Shown here: positions 27,451 to 36,320 of the stretch, piece after piece
Layout: each line of letters starts with the position of its first letter
How positions within the stretch are numbered: the first letter of the stretch is position 1
DNA from: Kaistella soli
GTDB taxonomy: Bacteria > Bacteroidota > Bacteroidia > Flavobacteriales > Weeksellaceae
NCBI RefSeq assembly: GCF_019038595.1
Contig: NZ_JAHOPF010000004.1
Span: forward strand, 191,747-255,746
DNA length: 64,000 nucleotides
Reading direction: 5' to 3'
The notes under the pieces: model-generated
Told to the model about the DNA's origin: nothing
The model's input: the letters and a program-made list of their open reading frames with translations, nothing else
Database searches by the model: none
Program-made: the position numbers and the translations under genes

Positions 27451-28697
27451 CAGTTATTCTCAACGATTTTATACAGTTTATCGCTCGGTCTCATTCTGAA
27501 ATCTGTTTTAAAGGTAATGATATCCGACTTCGAGGCTTTCTCAGCATGTGGTTTTTGATCAACCTGCATGGCTTCAAGAACCATTTCCTGCGAACCTGTA
27601 GTCGGTCCCTGAATCAAAATTCGATCTCCAACAGCAATATCGTAAGCTTCAATCAAAAATTCCGCGACATCCGATTTTGGATAGAAATGTCGGCCTTTTC
27701 CAATATAAACTTTCTTCTGCGTTGCACTGGAGCCGGAAGTATCGGACCATTCTCCCAATTCCTGGCCTAAATAATAACCATCCCAAAAACCTCTGTTATA
27801 AACGGTTTCAAGCTGCTTCATCCACTGCTCCACTTTTTCGGGACTGAATGTTCCTTTAGCAACAGCATCTATTGCTTCTCTGTAACATTTAGTCACCGTT
27901 GCGACATACTCCGGAGCTCTTCCGCGGCCTTCAATTTTTAAGACTTTCACGCCTGCTTCAACAATCTGATCCAGAAAACTGATTGTGCAGAGGTCTTTTG
28001 GTGACATCATGTATTCGTTTTCCAGTTCGATTTCGAAGCCGGTTTCCTGATCGATGACGGTATATTTTTTTCTGCAGTTCTGTTTGCAGGCGCCTCTGTT
28101 TGCGGAAGAATTTGCAGAATGCAGACTTAAATAACATTTTCCGGAAACAGCCATGCAAAGCGCACCGTGCCCGAAAATTTCTATTTCAACCAATTTTCCG
28201 GAAGGCCCTTTCACCTCATCCTTATCAATTTGGTCGCAGATTTTTTTGATTTGAGTTATGCTTAATTCCCGGCTCATTACCATCGTATCGGCGAAAAGCG
28301 CGTAGAATTTCACGGTTTCAATATTCGTGATATTGATTTGGGTCGAAATATGTACTTCAAGCCCAATCTGTCTCGCATAGGAAATCACTGCCTGATCCAT
28401 CGCGATTACTGCTGTAAGATCTGCAGCTTTTGCTTTATCTAAAAGCGTTTTTATTAAAGATAAATCGTGATCGTAAATAATCGTGTTTAAAGTAAGATAT
28501 GATCTTACCCCTTTTTCAGAACATCTTCTTGCAATTTCAGGCAGGTCGTCGATCGTGAAATTCATCGAAGCTCTGGCTCTCATATTCAGCTGTTCCACGC
28601 CAAAGTATACAGAATCTGCGCCGTTATCCAGTGCCGCCTGAAGAGATGTAAAATCACCAGCAGGAGACATTAACTCTATTTTTCCTGATGCTGTCAT
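27450..28697 (-). CDS. trhP: U32 family protein TrhP, tRNA 5-hydroxyuridine synthesis
   Basis: A 415-residue protein. It begins with the U32 TIM-barrel (KIELMSPAGDFTSLQAALDN, ADSVYFGVEQLNMRA). The U32 signature EIFGHGALCMAVSGKCYLS is at about 173-191, and GACKQNC adds two more Cys, four in all, likely Fe-S ligands. The C-terminal ~85 residues are a small beta domain with GKGRHFYPKSDVAEFLIE and RILIQGPTTGSQEM. In E. coli, TrhP (YegQ) makes 5-hydroxyuridine-34 in tRNA using prephenate. It may instead be an RlhA-type paralogue acting on rRNA, but the neighbour TrhO supports TrhP. It overlaps both neighbours by one base. Confidence 0.88.
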   Translation of the reverse strand: MTASGKIELMSPAGDFTSLQAALDNGADSVYFGVEQLNMRARASMNFTIDDLPEIARRCSEKGVRSYLTLNTIIYDHDLSLIKTLLDKAKAADLTAVIAMDQAVISYARQIGLEVHISTQINITNIETVKFYALFADTMVMSRELSITQIKKICDQIDKDEVKGPSGKLVEIEIFGHGALCMAVSGKCYLSLHSANSSANRGACKQNCRKKYTVIDQETGFEIELENEYMMSPKDLCTISFLDQIVEAGVKVLKIEGRGRAPEYVATVTKCYREAIDAVAKGTFSPEKVEQWMKQLETVYNRGFWDGYYLGQELGEWSDTSGSSATQKKVYIGKGRHFYPKSDVAEFLIEAYDIAVGDRILIQGPTTGSQEMVLEAMQVDQKPHAEKASKSDIITFKTDFRMRPSDKLYKIVENN

Positions 28698-30052
28698 TAT
28701 CCTAAAATTTTATATAATTTGTCAGATAACCTGATTCTGAAAGGGACTTCGAAAGTAATTTGATCTCCTTTTTTTGCTGTTTCACACGGACCTCCGTTGG
28801 CGAAAATTTCGGTAATCGTAAATTCCTGCTCTCCCGTTGTCGGACCGGAAATCAGCACTTTATCACCGATAGAAAGTTCATTGTTATCAATTAAAAACTG
28901 AGCTATTTTTGACTTCGTATAATAATGCTCGGCCTTTCCAACCAATATTTTTTTAACGGATATTTTCTGACGGATATTTTTCGTGCTTACTTTTGCCAAA
29001 GGCTTATCCGGTAAATCCCCAGACTTTTTAAATTTCAAGGCATCGGATTTTCCTTTTTTGAAAATTTTATTTCCAACCTGTAATCCTTTTCTCAGTTTTG
29101 CCTGTTCTTCCAAAGGCAAATGGATTGTTTCCAAACATTCTGTCGAACAGCAGTTTTCCATGGCGGCTTTACATTCGTCGCACTGAATAAACAGCAGGTG
29201 ACAGGCATCGTTAAAGCAATTAGTATGATTGTCACACGGTTTTCCGCACTGGTGACACTGTGAAACAATATCATCAGTAATTCTCTCGCCTAAACGGTGG
29301 TCAAACACAAAGTTTTTACCAATGAATTTACTTTCAATATTTTCTTCTTTGATCTGACGTGCATATTCTATAATTCCGCCTTCGAGTTGGAAAACATTTT
29401 TAAAACCCTGATGCTTGAAATAAGCACTGGCTTTCTCACACCGGATTCCGCCGGTACAGTACATCAGCAGATTTTTGTCTTCCTTAAAATCCTGCAGCTG
29501 CTCATTGATGATCGGCAGACTTTCTCTGAAAGTTTCTACATCCGGAGTAATCGCCCCTTCAAAATGACCGACTTCACTTTCGTAATGATTTCTAAAATCG
29601 ACAACAATGGTATTGGGATCTTCGAGTAAAGTATTGAATTCTTTGGCTTTTAAGTGAATTCCTTTGTTGGTGACATCAAAGGTTTCATCATTTAAACCGT
29701 CAGCGACAATTTTATGCCGCACTTTTATCGTGAGCTTTAAAAAAGAATGATTATCCTGCTCAACAGCGACATTTAGGCGGATCCCTTTCATGAAATCATA
29801 AACTTCCAGCGTATCGCGAAAAGCTTCAAAATGATCTGCAGGAACACTCATCTGAGCATTAATACCTTCATGGGCAACATAAATTCGGCCCAGCGCATCG
29901 AGTGCGTTCCAGGCTATAAATAATTCGTCGCGAAATTTTTGGGGATCTGAGATTTTGGCGTACGCATAGAAAGACAAAGTAAGGCGCTGCTTACCGGCTT
30001 CATCAATTAGTTGAGCTCTTTCTTCTGCGCTTAAGGTGTTATACAGTTGCAT
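28697..30052 (-). CDS. trhO: tRNA uridine-34 hydroxylase TrhO with extra U32-like C-terminal domain
   Basis: A 451-residue protein, about 100 longer than E. coli TrhO (YceA). It has an N-terminal acylphosphatase-like domain (RIYVAHEGINAQMSVPADHF), a rhodanese domain with the active loop YCTGGIRCEKASAYFKHQGF, and a Cys/His cluster with CHQCGKPC, NHTNC, CDECK and CCSTEC. TrhO makes 5-hydroxyuridine-34 in tRNA with O2. The last ~90 residues (GKAEHYYTKSKIAQFLID, KVLISGPTTGEQEF, FRIRLSDKLYKIL) match the C-terminal domain of the adjacent TrhP closely. Start and stop overlap with trhP by one base. Confidence 0.9.
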   Translation of the reverse strand: MQLYNTLSAEERAQLIDEAGKQRLTLSFYAYAKISDPQKFRDELFIAWNALDALGRIYVAHEGINAQMSVPADHFEAFRDTLEVYDFMKGIRLNVAVEQDNHSFLKLTIKVRHKIVADGLNDETFDVTNKGIHLKAKEFNTLLEDPNTIVVDFRNHYESEVGHFEGAITPDVETFRESLPIINEQLQDFKEDKNLLMYCTGGIRCEKASAYFKHQGFKNVFQLEGGIIEYARQIKEENIESKFIGKNFVFDHRLGERITDDIVSQCHQCGKPCDNHTNCFNDACHLLFIQCDECKAAMENCCSTECLETIHLPLEEQAKLRKGLQVGNKIFKKGKSDALKFKKSGDLPDKPLAKVSTKNIRQKISVKKILVGKAEHYYTKSKIAQFLIDNNELSIGDKVLISGPTTGEQEFTITEIFANGGPCETAKKGDQITFEVPFRIRLSDKLYKILG

Positions 30053-30139
30053 GCTATAAACGGTTTAAGTGAGAAAATTTTTGCAAAGATAAGAATTTCA
30101 GACTTAAGGAAAAAAGCATTCACCGCCAGCTTTCAAGAG

Positions 30140-31300
30140 TTAATACTCGGTGTAGATATATTTTAAAATATTTCTGTCTTCTTCAGTAAAAGCAACTTTC
30201 CTTCTTGCCATCGCCAGTTCCGCAACTTCATAAGCTTTTTCGAGTTTGAATTTTTCATCGCCTTTCATTCCGCCCCAGGAGAAGCTTTCAATTAAATTTG
30301 GCGGAAAGCCGCTTTTGAAAATATTCGCAGCAACCCCAACCACCGTTCCGGTATTAAACTGAGTATTAATCGCCGTTTTAGAATGATCGCCCATAATTAA
30401 TCCCGCAAACTGCAAACCTGTGTTTACGAATCTTTTGGTTCGGTAATTCCACAGTTTCACTTCAGCGTAATTGTTTTTAAGATTCGAAGAATTGGTATCT
30501 GCTCCGAGATTACACCATTCTCCAATCACTGAATTTCCAACAAAACCGTCGTGACCTTTATTGGTATAACCGAAAATCACGATATTATTCACTTCGCCGC
30601 CAACTTTTGAATAAGGTCCAATTGTTGTGGCTCCGTATATCTTCGCCCCTAAATTAAATTTCGATTCTTCGCAAAGCGCGATAGGACCGCGGAGATTGCA
30701 GCCTTCCATCACTTCCGCATTTTTGCCGATGTAAATCTTTCCCGTTTTGGTATTTAAAGTAGAAAATTCAACTGATGCACCTTCTTCAATAAATAAATCC
30801 GTTTTATCGCCCAGAAATCCGTTGGTAGATGAAAGTGCAGCGGATGTTCTTCCTTTTGTCAATAATTCAAAATCGTAATTAATTGCCTTTTCATTGTAAG
30901 AAAATAAATCGGTCGGTTGCTTAAAGAAAAGAATTCCTTCATAGACATCTGTCATTTTCTCAATCTGGTTCAGAGAAAAATTTTTCATATTGATTCTCGC
31001 GGCGAGAAGTTCGTTCTCATAAACCAGAGCTTCACCGAGTTTTAAATCCTTTATCTGCTGCAAAACATTCTCGTCCGGAAGAAAATTCGGAGTTATAAAC
31101 AGACTTTCACGCTCTCCAGGTTTGTTGAATTTATCCTGCAAATAGTCTTCTGTGATATACGAAACTTCGTTTATTTCCAGAAGTTTCTGCCATCTTTCAG
31201 AAAAGGTAAGAATCCCGCAGCGCATTTCAGCAATCGGTCTTGTGAAAGTGAGCGGTAAAAAATCTTCCCAAAACTGGGCATCAGAAAAAACAATTTGCAT
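30140..31300 (-). CDS. Sugar nucleotidyltransferase-like protein with left-handed beta-helix (GlmU-like)
   Basis: A 386-residue protein. The N-terminal half starts MQIVFSDAQFWEDFLPLTFT followed by RPIAEMRCGILTF, as in the NTP_transf_4 family; the usual nucleotide loop GxGTRM is absent, so transfer activity is uncertain. The C-terminal half is a hexapeptide-repeat beta-helix (GKIYIGKNAEVMEGCNLRGP, GATTIGPYSKVGGEV, EWCNLGADTNSSNLKNNYAE), as in the acyltransferase part of GlmU. A role in UDP-sugar or cell-wall precursor synthesis is likely, the exact reaction is not known. It lies between trhO and rpmE2, in the same direction. Confidence 0.8.
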   Translation of the reverse strand: MQIVFSDAQFWEDFLPLTFTRPIAEMRCGILTFSERWQKLLEINEVSYITEDYLQDKFNKPGERESLFITPNFLPDENVLQQIKDLKLGEALVYENELLAARINMKNFSLNQIEKMTDVYEGILFFKQPTDLFSYNEKAINYDFELLTKGRTSAALSSTNGFLGDKTDLFIEEGASVEFSTLNTKTGKIYIGKNAEVMEGCNLRGPIALCEESKFNLGAKIYGATTIGPYSKVGGEVNNIVIFGYTNKGHDGFVGNSVIGEWCNLGADTNSSNLKNNYAEVKLWNYRTKRFVNTGLQFAGLIMGDHSKTAINTQFNTGTVVGVAANIFKSGFPPNLIESFSWGGMKGDEKFKLEKAYEVAELAMARRKVAFTEEDRNILKYIYTEY

Positions 31301-31345
31301 AAAGTAAGTATTTAAAGTTCCAGAATTTCAAATTTACAAATAAAA

Positions 31346-31373
31346 AAAGTCTTTCAGAAACCTGAAAGACTTT
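31346..31373 (-). terminator. Terminator of rpmE2
   Basis: A perfect 12-bp stem, AAAGTCTTTCAG (31346-31357) with its complement (31362-31373) around the loop AAAC. On the minus strand it is followed by a run of T. It lies 24 bp after the rpmE2 stop codon. Confidence 0.85.
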
Positions 31374-31396
31374 AATATCTTTAAAAAACTCAAGAA

Positions 31397-31648
31397 TTAT
31401 TTTGAGAATTTTTTGTATTTGTTCATGAATTTGTCAACTCTACCTGCAGTATCAACCAATTTCACTTTACCAGTGTAGAAAGGGTGAGAAGTTGAAGAGA
31501 TCTCCATTTTAACTAATGGATAAGTTTCGCCTTCGAATTCGATTGTGTCTTTGGTATCTGCTGTAGATTTGCAAAGAAATACCTCGTCGTTACTCATGTC
31601 TTTGAAAACAACAAGTCTATAGTTTTCCGGGTGGATTCCGTTTTTCAT
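31397..31648 (-). CDS. rpmE2: 50S ribosomal protein L31, type B
   Basis: An 83-residue protein starting [20 protein letters not shown], with [20 protein letters not shown] and FMNKYKKF near the end. It lacks the zinc-binding Cys cluster of type A L31, so it is the zinc-free form. It stands alone as a monocistronic gene with its own promoter and terminator. Confidence 0.96.
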   Translation of the reverse strand: MKNGIHPENYRLVVFKDMSNDEVFLCKSTADTKDTIEFEGETYPLVKMEISSTSHPFYTGKVKLVDTAGRVDKFMNKYKKFSK

Positions 31649-31722
31649 AATAAAAATTTTAATAAATTAAAGTTTTGCTTCAGAAATAGTAATGGATATT
31701 CCTCTGCTAAATTTTTAGACCG

Positions 31723-31752
31723 CAAAAGTACAAATATATTTTTAATTTGCAA
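31723..31752 (-). promoter_or_regulatory. Promoter of rpmE2
   Basis: On the minus strand, TTG (31750-31752), a 19-bp spacer and TACTTTTG (31723-31730) match the Bacteroidota consensus. The leader would be about 70 bases. No Zur-like palindrome is recognised. Confidence 0.75.
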
Positions 31753-31833
31753 ACACCCAGTCTGATAATTTTAAAATTTTTAGGTTCAACATTTTTAATT
31801 AAATTTGAGACTTATATCTTTTATTAACTTTCA

Positions 31834-33216
31834 ATGAATAAATTCAAACTCATATTCGCTTTTTCGTTTTGGTGTCTTTTAACGGCTGTTGCCTGTAACA
31901 GAGACGACATCAGCTTCGAAAGCCCTTCACAACTTCTTCGGTTTTCTGCCGATACCGTTTTCTGCGACACTGTTTATAACCAGGTCCGTTCTGAAACTTA
32001 CGCAGTGAAAATTTACAATGACGAAGATAAAGACGTTATGATTCCGAAAATTTCTCTGGAAAAAGGGGCAACTTCATTATACAGAATCAATGTAGACGGG
32101 AAAGCGGGGACAGATTTCACCAATATTCCTTTGAGAAAAAACGACAGTCTTTATGTTTTCGTGGAAATTGCGCCGGTAGCAAATGCTACGGAAGCTATTG
32201 CTGAAGACCGTATTCAGTTTCAAACTCCGGCAGGAAACCAGCATGTAACGCTATTCTCGGTAGTTCAGGATGCGGAATTTTTTATCCAAAGCGCGTCCAA
32301 TCCTAATGTTTTGAATACCAATACTAATTGGACAAACGAAAAAGCCAAAATAATTTTCGGCGACTTAACACTTGAAGATGGTAAAACATTAGATATCCAA
32401 AAAGGAACGAAAGTTTATTTTCATAAAAACAGCGGTTTGAAAATTTCTAAAAATGCGACGCTGAATGTTATGGGAGATTTAGGCCAGGAAGTTGTTTTCC
32501 GCGGGGACCGAAACGACACAAGATATGACACGATCCCGAAAAACTGGAACGGAATTCAATTTGAAACTGGTTCAAAATTAAATATGAATTACGCGAAGGT
32601 TATGGGCGGAACCCGGGGATTGGAAATGACCGAAACCGACGCTCAAATAAAAAATACCATCATTCACACCCATCAGGAATACGGAATTTTCGCAGTGAAA
32701 TCGAATATCAATGCTTCAAATTTAGTGATGAACAACTGCGGTGAAGCAGATCTGGGAATTTTTAAAGGCGGAACTTACAATATTACTCATTCCACTTTGG
32801 CCAATTACTGGGACTTTAATTCCGCGCTTCCAGGTCTGGGAATTTACGCAACAAATGAGTATCAGAACGGAACTGCAGTGGAAAACGGCCCTTTAACTCT
32901 AAAGGTTAATAATTCTATAATTTATGGAAGTGCAGAAAACATGGTTGAACTGAAACCAATTTCCGGGCAAACTTTCACGACAGAATTTAATTACAGCTTA
33001 CTGAAATACGGAGGAAAAGCATCTTATGCCATTACGAATTCAGTTAAAAATGAAGATCCGAAATTCGTTAATTACTTTACTCAAAAAATGAACTTGAGAG
33101 TAAAAGACGACTCTCCTGCAAAACAAAAAGGAAATCCAGCTGTTGCAGCCCTTTTCCCTTTGGATATTGTGAAAGTTTCCCGAACATCTTCTCCAACAAT
33201 AGGTGCTTATCAATAA
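31834..33216 (+). CDS. Lipoprotein with right-handed parallel beta-helix
   Basis: A 460-residue protein. The signal MNKFKLIFAFSFWCLLTAVAC has a lipobox with Cys at about residue 21. The next ~120 residues are a beta-sandwich-like part (RFSADTVFCDTVYNQVRSET). From about residue 160 there is a beta-helix rich in Asn and Gly (GDLTLEDGKTLDIQKGTKVY, AKVMGGTRGLEMTETDAQIK, NINASNLVMNNCGEADLGIF). Proteins of this shape are common in Flavobacteriia and are thought to face the cell exterior; the ligand is unknown. It is followed after 3 bp by the MazG-like gene. Confidence 0.8.
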   Translation: MNKFKLIFAFSFWCLLTAVACNRDDISFESPSQLLRFSADTVFCDTVYNQVRSETYAVKIYNDEDKDVMIPKISLEKGATSLYRINVDGKAGTDFTNIPLRKNDSLYVFVEIAPVANATEAIAEDRIQFQTPAGNQHVTLFSVVQDAEFFIQSASNPNVLNTNTNWTNEKAKIIFGDLTLEDGKTLDIQKGTKVYFHKNSGLKISKNATLNVMGDLGQEVVFRGDRNDTRYDTIPKNWNGIQFETGSKLNMNYAKVMGGTRGLEMTETDAQIKNTIIHTHQEYGIFAVKSNINASNLVMNNCGEADLGIFKGGTYNITHSTLANYWDFNSALPGLGIYATNEYQNGTAVENGPLTLKVNNSIIYGSAENMVELKPISGQTFTTEFNYSLLKYGGKASYAITNSVKNEDPKFVNYFTQKMNLRVKDDSPAKQKGNPAVAALFPLDIVKVSRTSSPTIGAYQ

Positions 33217-33219
33217 ATT

Positions 33220-33546
33220 ATGGAAATCACGAATCTCCAGAAGGAAGTTGATGAATGGATAAAAACCGTTGGTGTACGTTATTTTAACGAACTCACCAAT
33301 ATGGCGATGCTTACGGAGGAAGTGGGCGAAGTTGCCAGAATTATTGCCAGAAGATACGGCGAACAGAGTGAAAAAGAAAGTGATAAAACCAAAGATCTCG
33401 GTGAAGAACTTGCCGATGTTTTATTTGTAACTTTATGCTTGGCAAACCAAACCGGAACCAACCTTCAGAAAGCCTTTGACAAAAAAATGAAGCTGAAAAC
33501 CGAAAGAGATTCGGAAAGGCATCAGAATAATAAAAAACTGAAATAA
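33220..33546 (+). CDS. MazG-like nucleotide pyrophosphohydrolase
   Basis: A 108-residue all-alpha NTP pyrophosphatase domain. Metal-binding acidic motifs are visible: LTEEVGEVARII (EExxE) and LGEELADVLFVTLCLA (ExxD). The size fits the single-domain MazG/iMazG type, which hydrolyses dNTPs (perhaps damaged ones). It is packed between the beta-helix lipoprotein and aroA genes, so it is likely co-transcribed with aroA. Confidence 0.88.
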   Translation: MEITNLQKEVDEWIKTVGVRYFNELTNMAMLTEEVGEVARIIARRYGEQSEKESDKTKDLGEELADVLFVTLCLANQTGTNLQKAFDKKMKLKTERDSERHQNNKKLK

Positions 33547-33555
33547 CCTCTTTTA

Positions 33556-34788
33556 ATGTTTTTAGAAAAATCCAGATTAATAGGAAATAAGACGATAGAA
33601 ATCAGCGGTTCGAAAAGTATTTCGAATCGCTTATTAATTCTGCATCAGCTTTTTGAGAATATCAGCATTAGAAATCTTTCGAATTCTCAGGATACTCAGC
33701 TTTTGCAGAACGCTTTAAACAGCAATGATGAAGTTATCGATATTCACCATGCCGGAACTGCCATGCGTTTCCTTACCTCTTTTTATGCAATTCAGGAAGG
33801 GAAAACCGTTACTTTAACCGGTTCGGAAAGGATGAAAAACAGACCGATAAAATTTTTGGTTGAAGCTTTGAGAGAATTGGGTGCCGATATTGAGTATCTC
33901 GAAAAAGACGGATTTCCGCCTTTAAAAATCACGGGTAAAAAACTGGAACGAAATTCGGTTACAATTCCCGCAGATATCTCGAGCCAGTTTATTTCTTCGC
34001 TGATGCTCATCGGTGCCAAACTTGAAAACGGTCTGACAATACATTTAGCAGGGAAAGTAACTTCAAAACCTTACCTCGAAATGACGCTGAAAATTCTGAG
34101 AACGGTAGGCATCAACAATCATTGGGAAGGAAATATCATTAGTATTGAACCCAGCATTCACACCGATAAACTTTCACAAAGCGTTCCTTTTGTTGTTGAA
34201 AGCGACTGGAGCTCCGCATCATACTTTTATTCACTGGCAGCTATTTCACGAGAAACTGTCAATTTAAAAAGCTTCAAACCCTATTCATTGCAGGGCGATT
34301 CTGCGCTCAAAGAAATTTACTGGAACTTTTTTGGAGTAAATACGATTTCTGAAGGTGCCGAAGCCAAAATTTCCCTTCTCCCTGAACATTACTTTAATTT
34401 TCCTGAAGAAATTGTTCTTGATATGAATGACTGTCCGGATATTGCGCAAACACTTTGTGTCACTGCAACCGCGCTGAAAATCCCTTTTGAAATCACCGGT
34501 TTGGCAACTTTAAAAGTAAAGGAAACCGACCGTCTTCTTGCTTTAAAAAACGAACTTTTCAAAATAGGATGTATTGCTGAAATTACAGAAGACACAATAT
34601 GTTCAGTAAAATATTTCGAGCCAAACGATAACATTTCCATAGAAACCTACAACGATCACCGGATGGCGATGAGTTTTGCGCCGTTCTGCCTCATTAGAGA
34701 TTTAAGAATTGAAAATGCGGACGTTGTAGAAAAGTCTTATCCTGATTTTTGGGAAGATTTCAAAAAACTCACTGAAAAAACAGACTAA
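33556..34788 (+). CDS. aroA: 3-phosphoshikimate 1-carboxyvinyltransferase (EPSP synthase)
   Basis: A 410-residue enzyme of the shikimate pathway that joins phosphoenolpyruvate to shikimate-3-phosphate. Family motifs: ISGSKSISNRLLILHQL near the start (Lys and Ser of the substrate site), HAGTAMRFLTSFYA (instead of the usual GNAGTxxR), ISSQFISSLMLIGAKL, NDCPDIAQTLCVTATAL, VKETDRLLALKNEL and YNDHRMAMSFAPF. The sequence is divergent and slightly short against the ~430 residues of classical AroA, but all motifs are in place. The next gene starts 4 bp on. Confidence 0.92.
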   Translation: MFLEKSRLIGNKTIEISGSKSISNRLLILHQLFENISIRNLSNSQDTQLLQNALNSNDEVIDIHHAGTAMRFLTSFYAIQEGKTVTLTGSERMKNRPIKFLVEALRELGADIEYLEKDGFPPLKITGKKLERNSVTIPADISSQFISSLMLIGAKLENGLTIHLAGKVTSKPYLEMTLKILRTVGINNHWEGNIISIEPSIHTDKLSQSVPFVVESDWSSASYFYSLAAISRETVNLKSFKPYSLQGDSALKEIYWNFFGVNTISEGAEAKISLLPEHYFNFPEEIVLDMNDCPDIAQTLCVTATALKIPFEITGLATLKVKETDRLLALKNELFKIGCIAEITEDTICSVKYFEPNDNISIETYNDHRMAMSFAPFCLIRDLRIENADVVEKSYPDFWEDFKKLTEKTD

Positions 34789-34792
34789 GAAA

Positions 34793-35581
34793 ATGACAAT
34801 AATTATCACAGGAACGTCCACCGGAATCGGTTTTGCTTTGGCTGAATTTTTTGGTAAAAAAGGGCATCATGTTTTCGGGCTGAGCAGAAAAAATGTAGAA
34901 TCCAGCTATTTCACAACAATCCCCACAGATATTACGGACAACACTCAAGTTCAGAATGCGGTGACGGAAATTTTAAAAACAGAAAACCGCATCGATATTC
35001 TGATCAATAATGCAGGAATGGGAATGGTAGGTTCTGTGGAAGATTCGAGCCAGGAAGAAATCCTAAAACTGTTCAATCTGAATTTAGTGGGTTCTGTACA
35101 GATGATGAGTGCAGTTTTGCCTAAAATGCGGGAACAGAAACTGGGTAAAATCATCAATATTTCGAGTATTGGTTCTGAAATGGGCTTGCCTTTCCGCGGG
35201 TTTTATTCAGCCTCAAAATCGGCGCTGGACAAAGTTACAGAAGCGATCCGTTATGAAGTTTCACCATGGAGCATCGATGTATGTACGCTTCATTTAGGCG
35301 ACATCAAAACAAAAATTGCCGAAAACCGGGTGAAAACTAAAGTTTCTGAACCATATCAAAAAACATTCGAAAAGATTTATGCCATCATGAATGCTCATGT
35401 TGATGACGGCACAGAACCTCTGGAAGTGGCTGAATATATCGAAAAGCTTCTCGCTAAGAAATCATGGAAAGCTCATTATTATTTCGGAAAATTCGGACAG
35501 AAAATCGGCGTCCCTCTGAAATGGATTTTACCTCAAAATTTCTATGAGAATCTGATGAGGAAGTATAGTAAAATGGATTGA
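34793..35581 (+). CDS. Short-chain dehydrogenase/reductase (SDR), classical type
   Basis: A 262-residue oxidoreductase. TGTSTGIGFALAEFF is the NAD(P)-binding TGxxxGIG motif, INNAGMG the NAG motif, INISSIGSEMG the catalytic Ser strand, and YSASKSALDK the YxxxK site. The substrate is unknown; the C-terminal ~60 residues, with WKAHYYFGKFGQKIG, resemble SDRs acting on lipids or ketones. It follows aroA by 4 bp. Its last 20 codons are repeated at 36321-36384. Confidence 0.9.
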   Translation: MTIIITGTSTGIGFALAEFFGKKGHHVFGLSRKNVESSYFTTIPTDITDNTQVQNAVTEILKTENRIDILINNAGMGMVGSVEDSSQEEILKLFNLNLVGSVQMMSAVLPKMREQKLGKIINISSIGSEMGLPFRGFYSASKSALDKVTEAIRYEVSPWSIDVCTLHLGDIKTKIAENRVKTKVSEPYQKTFEKIYAIMNAHVDDGTEPLEVAEYIEKLLAKKSWKAHYYFGKFGQKIGVPLKWILPQNFYENLMRKYSKMD

Positions 35582-35582
35582 T
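35519..35582. repeat. Direct repeat, copy A (3' end of the SDR gene)
   Basis: These 64 bases, covering the last 20 codons and stop of the SDR gene, recur in the same orientation at 36321-36384 with one difference (G35568 against A36370) and no gaps (offset 802). The similarity stops sharply on both sides. Confidence 0.93.
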
Positions 35583-35627
35583 ATTCTAATGATTTTATTT
35601 TATCTTTACCTACTAAAATCATAATTT

Positions 35628-36278
35628 ATGAAGAAATTAATTTTATTTATTTTGCTTATTTCGAGCGTCACTGCTTTTTATGGACAGCAGTCATATAAAA
35701 TCTATACGGGTCCTCTTTTATCTGTGGACAGAAATTCGGGTAAGCCAGAACAAAATATTGTTGGAACGCCTTATTTCAATGTCAATTTTATGTCGGCTAT
35801 TATTGGTAATACGAACGAAAAAGCACCAATTCGTTATGATGCATATTTGGACAGAATAGAAGTTTTGGCTGATGAGAAAGTTTATGAAGTTCCTAGGCAT
35901 GAAGATGTTTCTCTCTTTAAATTCGAAATGCTTAATACTCCTATTATTTATGTTAAAGAGACTGATGGCTATTATTTCAGATTAGTTGACGGAAAAAATC
36001 AGTTATTAAAAAAAGAAAAAATAAAACTTAAGGAGGTAAGAACATCCATTGAACCAAATTCATTAATAAAAGAGGGATACATTAAATTTGAAAAACAAAA
36101 TCCCACCTATTTCATCAAAACAGATGAAAAAGTCTTACCGATTCCAAAAAGCGTGAAAGAATTACTAAATATTTATCCAGCTCATAAAGAAGAGTTGGAA
36201 GCGTTTATTAAGGAAAACAATATTAAAATGAAACAGGAGGAATCACTAATAAAAGTAGTGAAATTTATGAACAAATAA
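35628..36278 (+). CDS. Secreted protein of unknown function
   Basis: A 216-residue protein with a signal peptide (MKKLILFILLISSVTAFYGQ). The rest is a mixed alpha/beta chain, with IYTGPLLSVDRNSGKPEQNI, NTPIIYVKETDGYYFRLVDG and PKSVKELLNIYPAHKEELEA. I recognise no domain. The gene is AT-richer to the eye than its neighbours and is enclosed by two copies of the SDR gene 3' end, which marks it as an insertion between the SDR and PAP2 genes. Repeats of KVYEV-type strands suggest it sits in the periplasm. Confidence 0.7.
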   Translation: MKKLILFILLISSVTAFYGQQSYKIYTGPLLSVDRNSGKPEQNIVGTPYFNVNFMSAIIGNTNEKAPIRYDAYLDRIEVLADEKVYEVPRHEDVSLFKFEMLNTPIIYVKETDGYYFRLVDGKNQLLKKEKIKLKEVRTSIEPNSLIKEGYIKFEKQNPTYFIKTDEKVLPIPKSVKELLNIYPAHKEELEAFIKENNIKMKQEESLIKVVKFMNK

Positions 36279-36320
36279 ACTTACGCTCCTCCGATTTATT
36301 TATATTATAAGGTTTCACCT

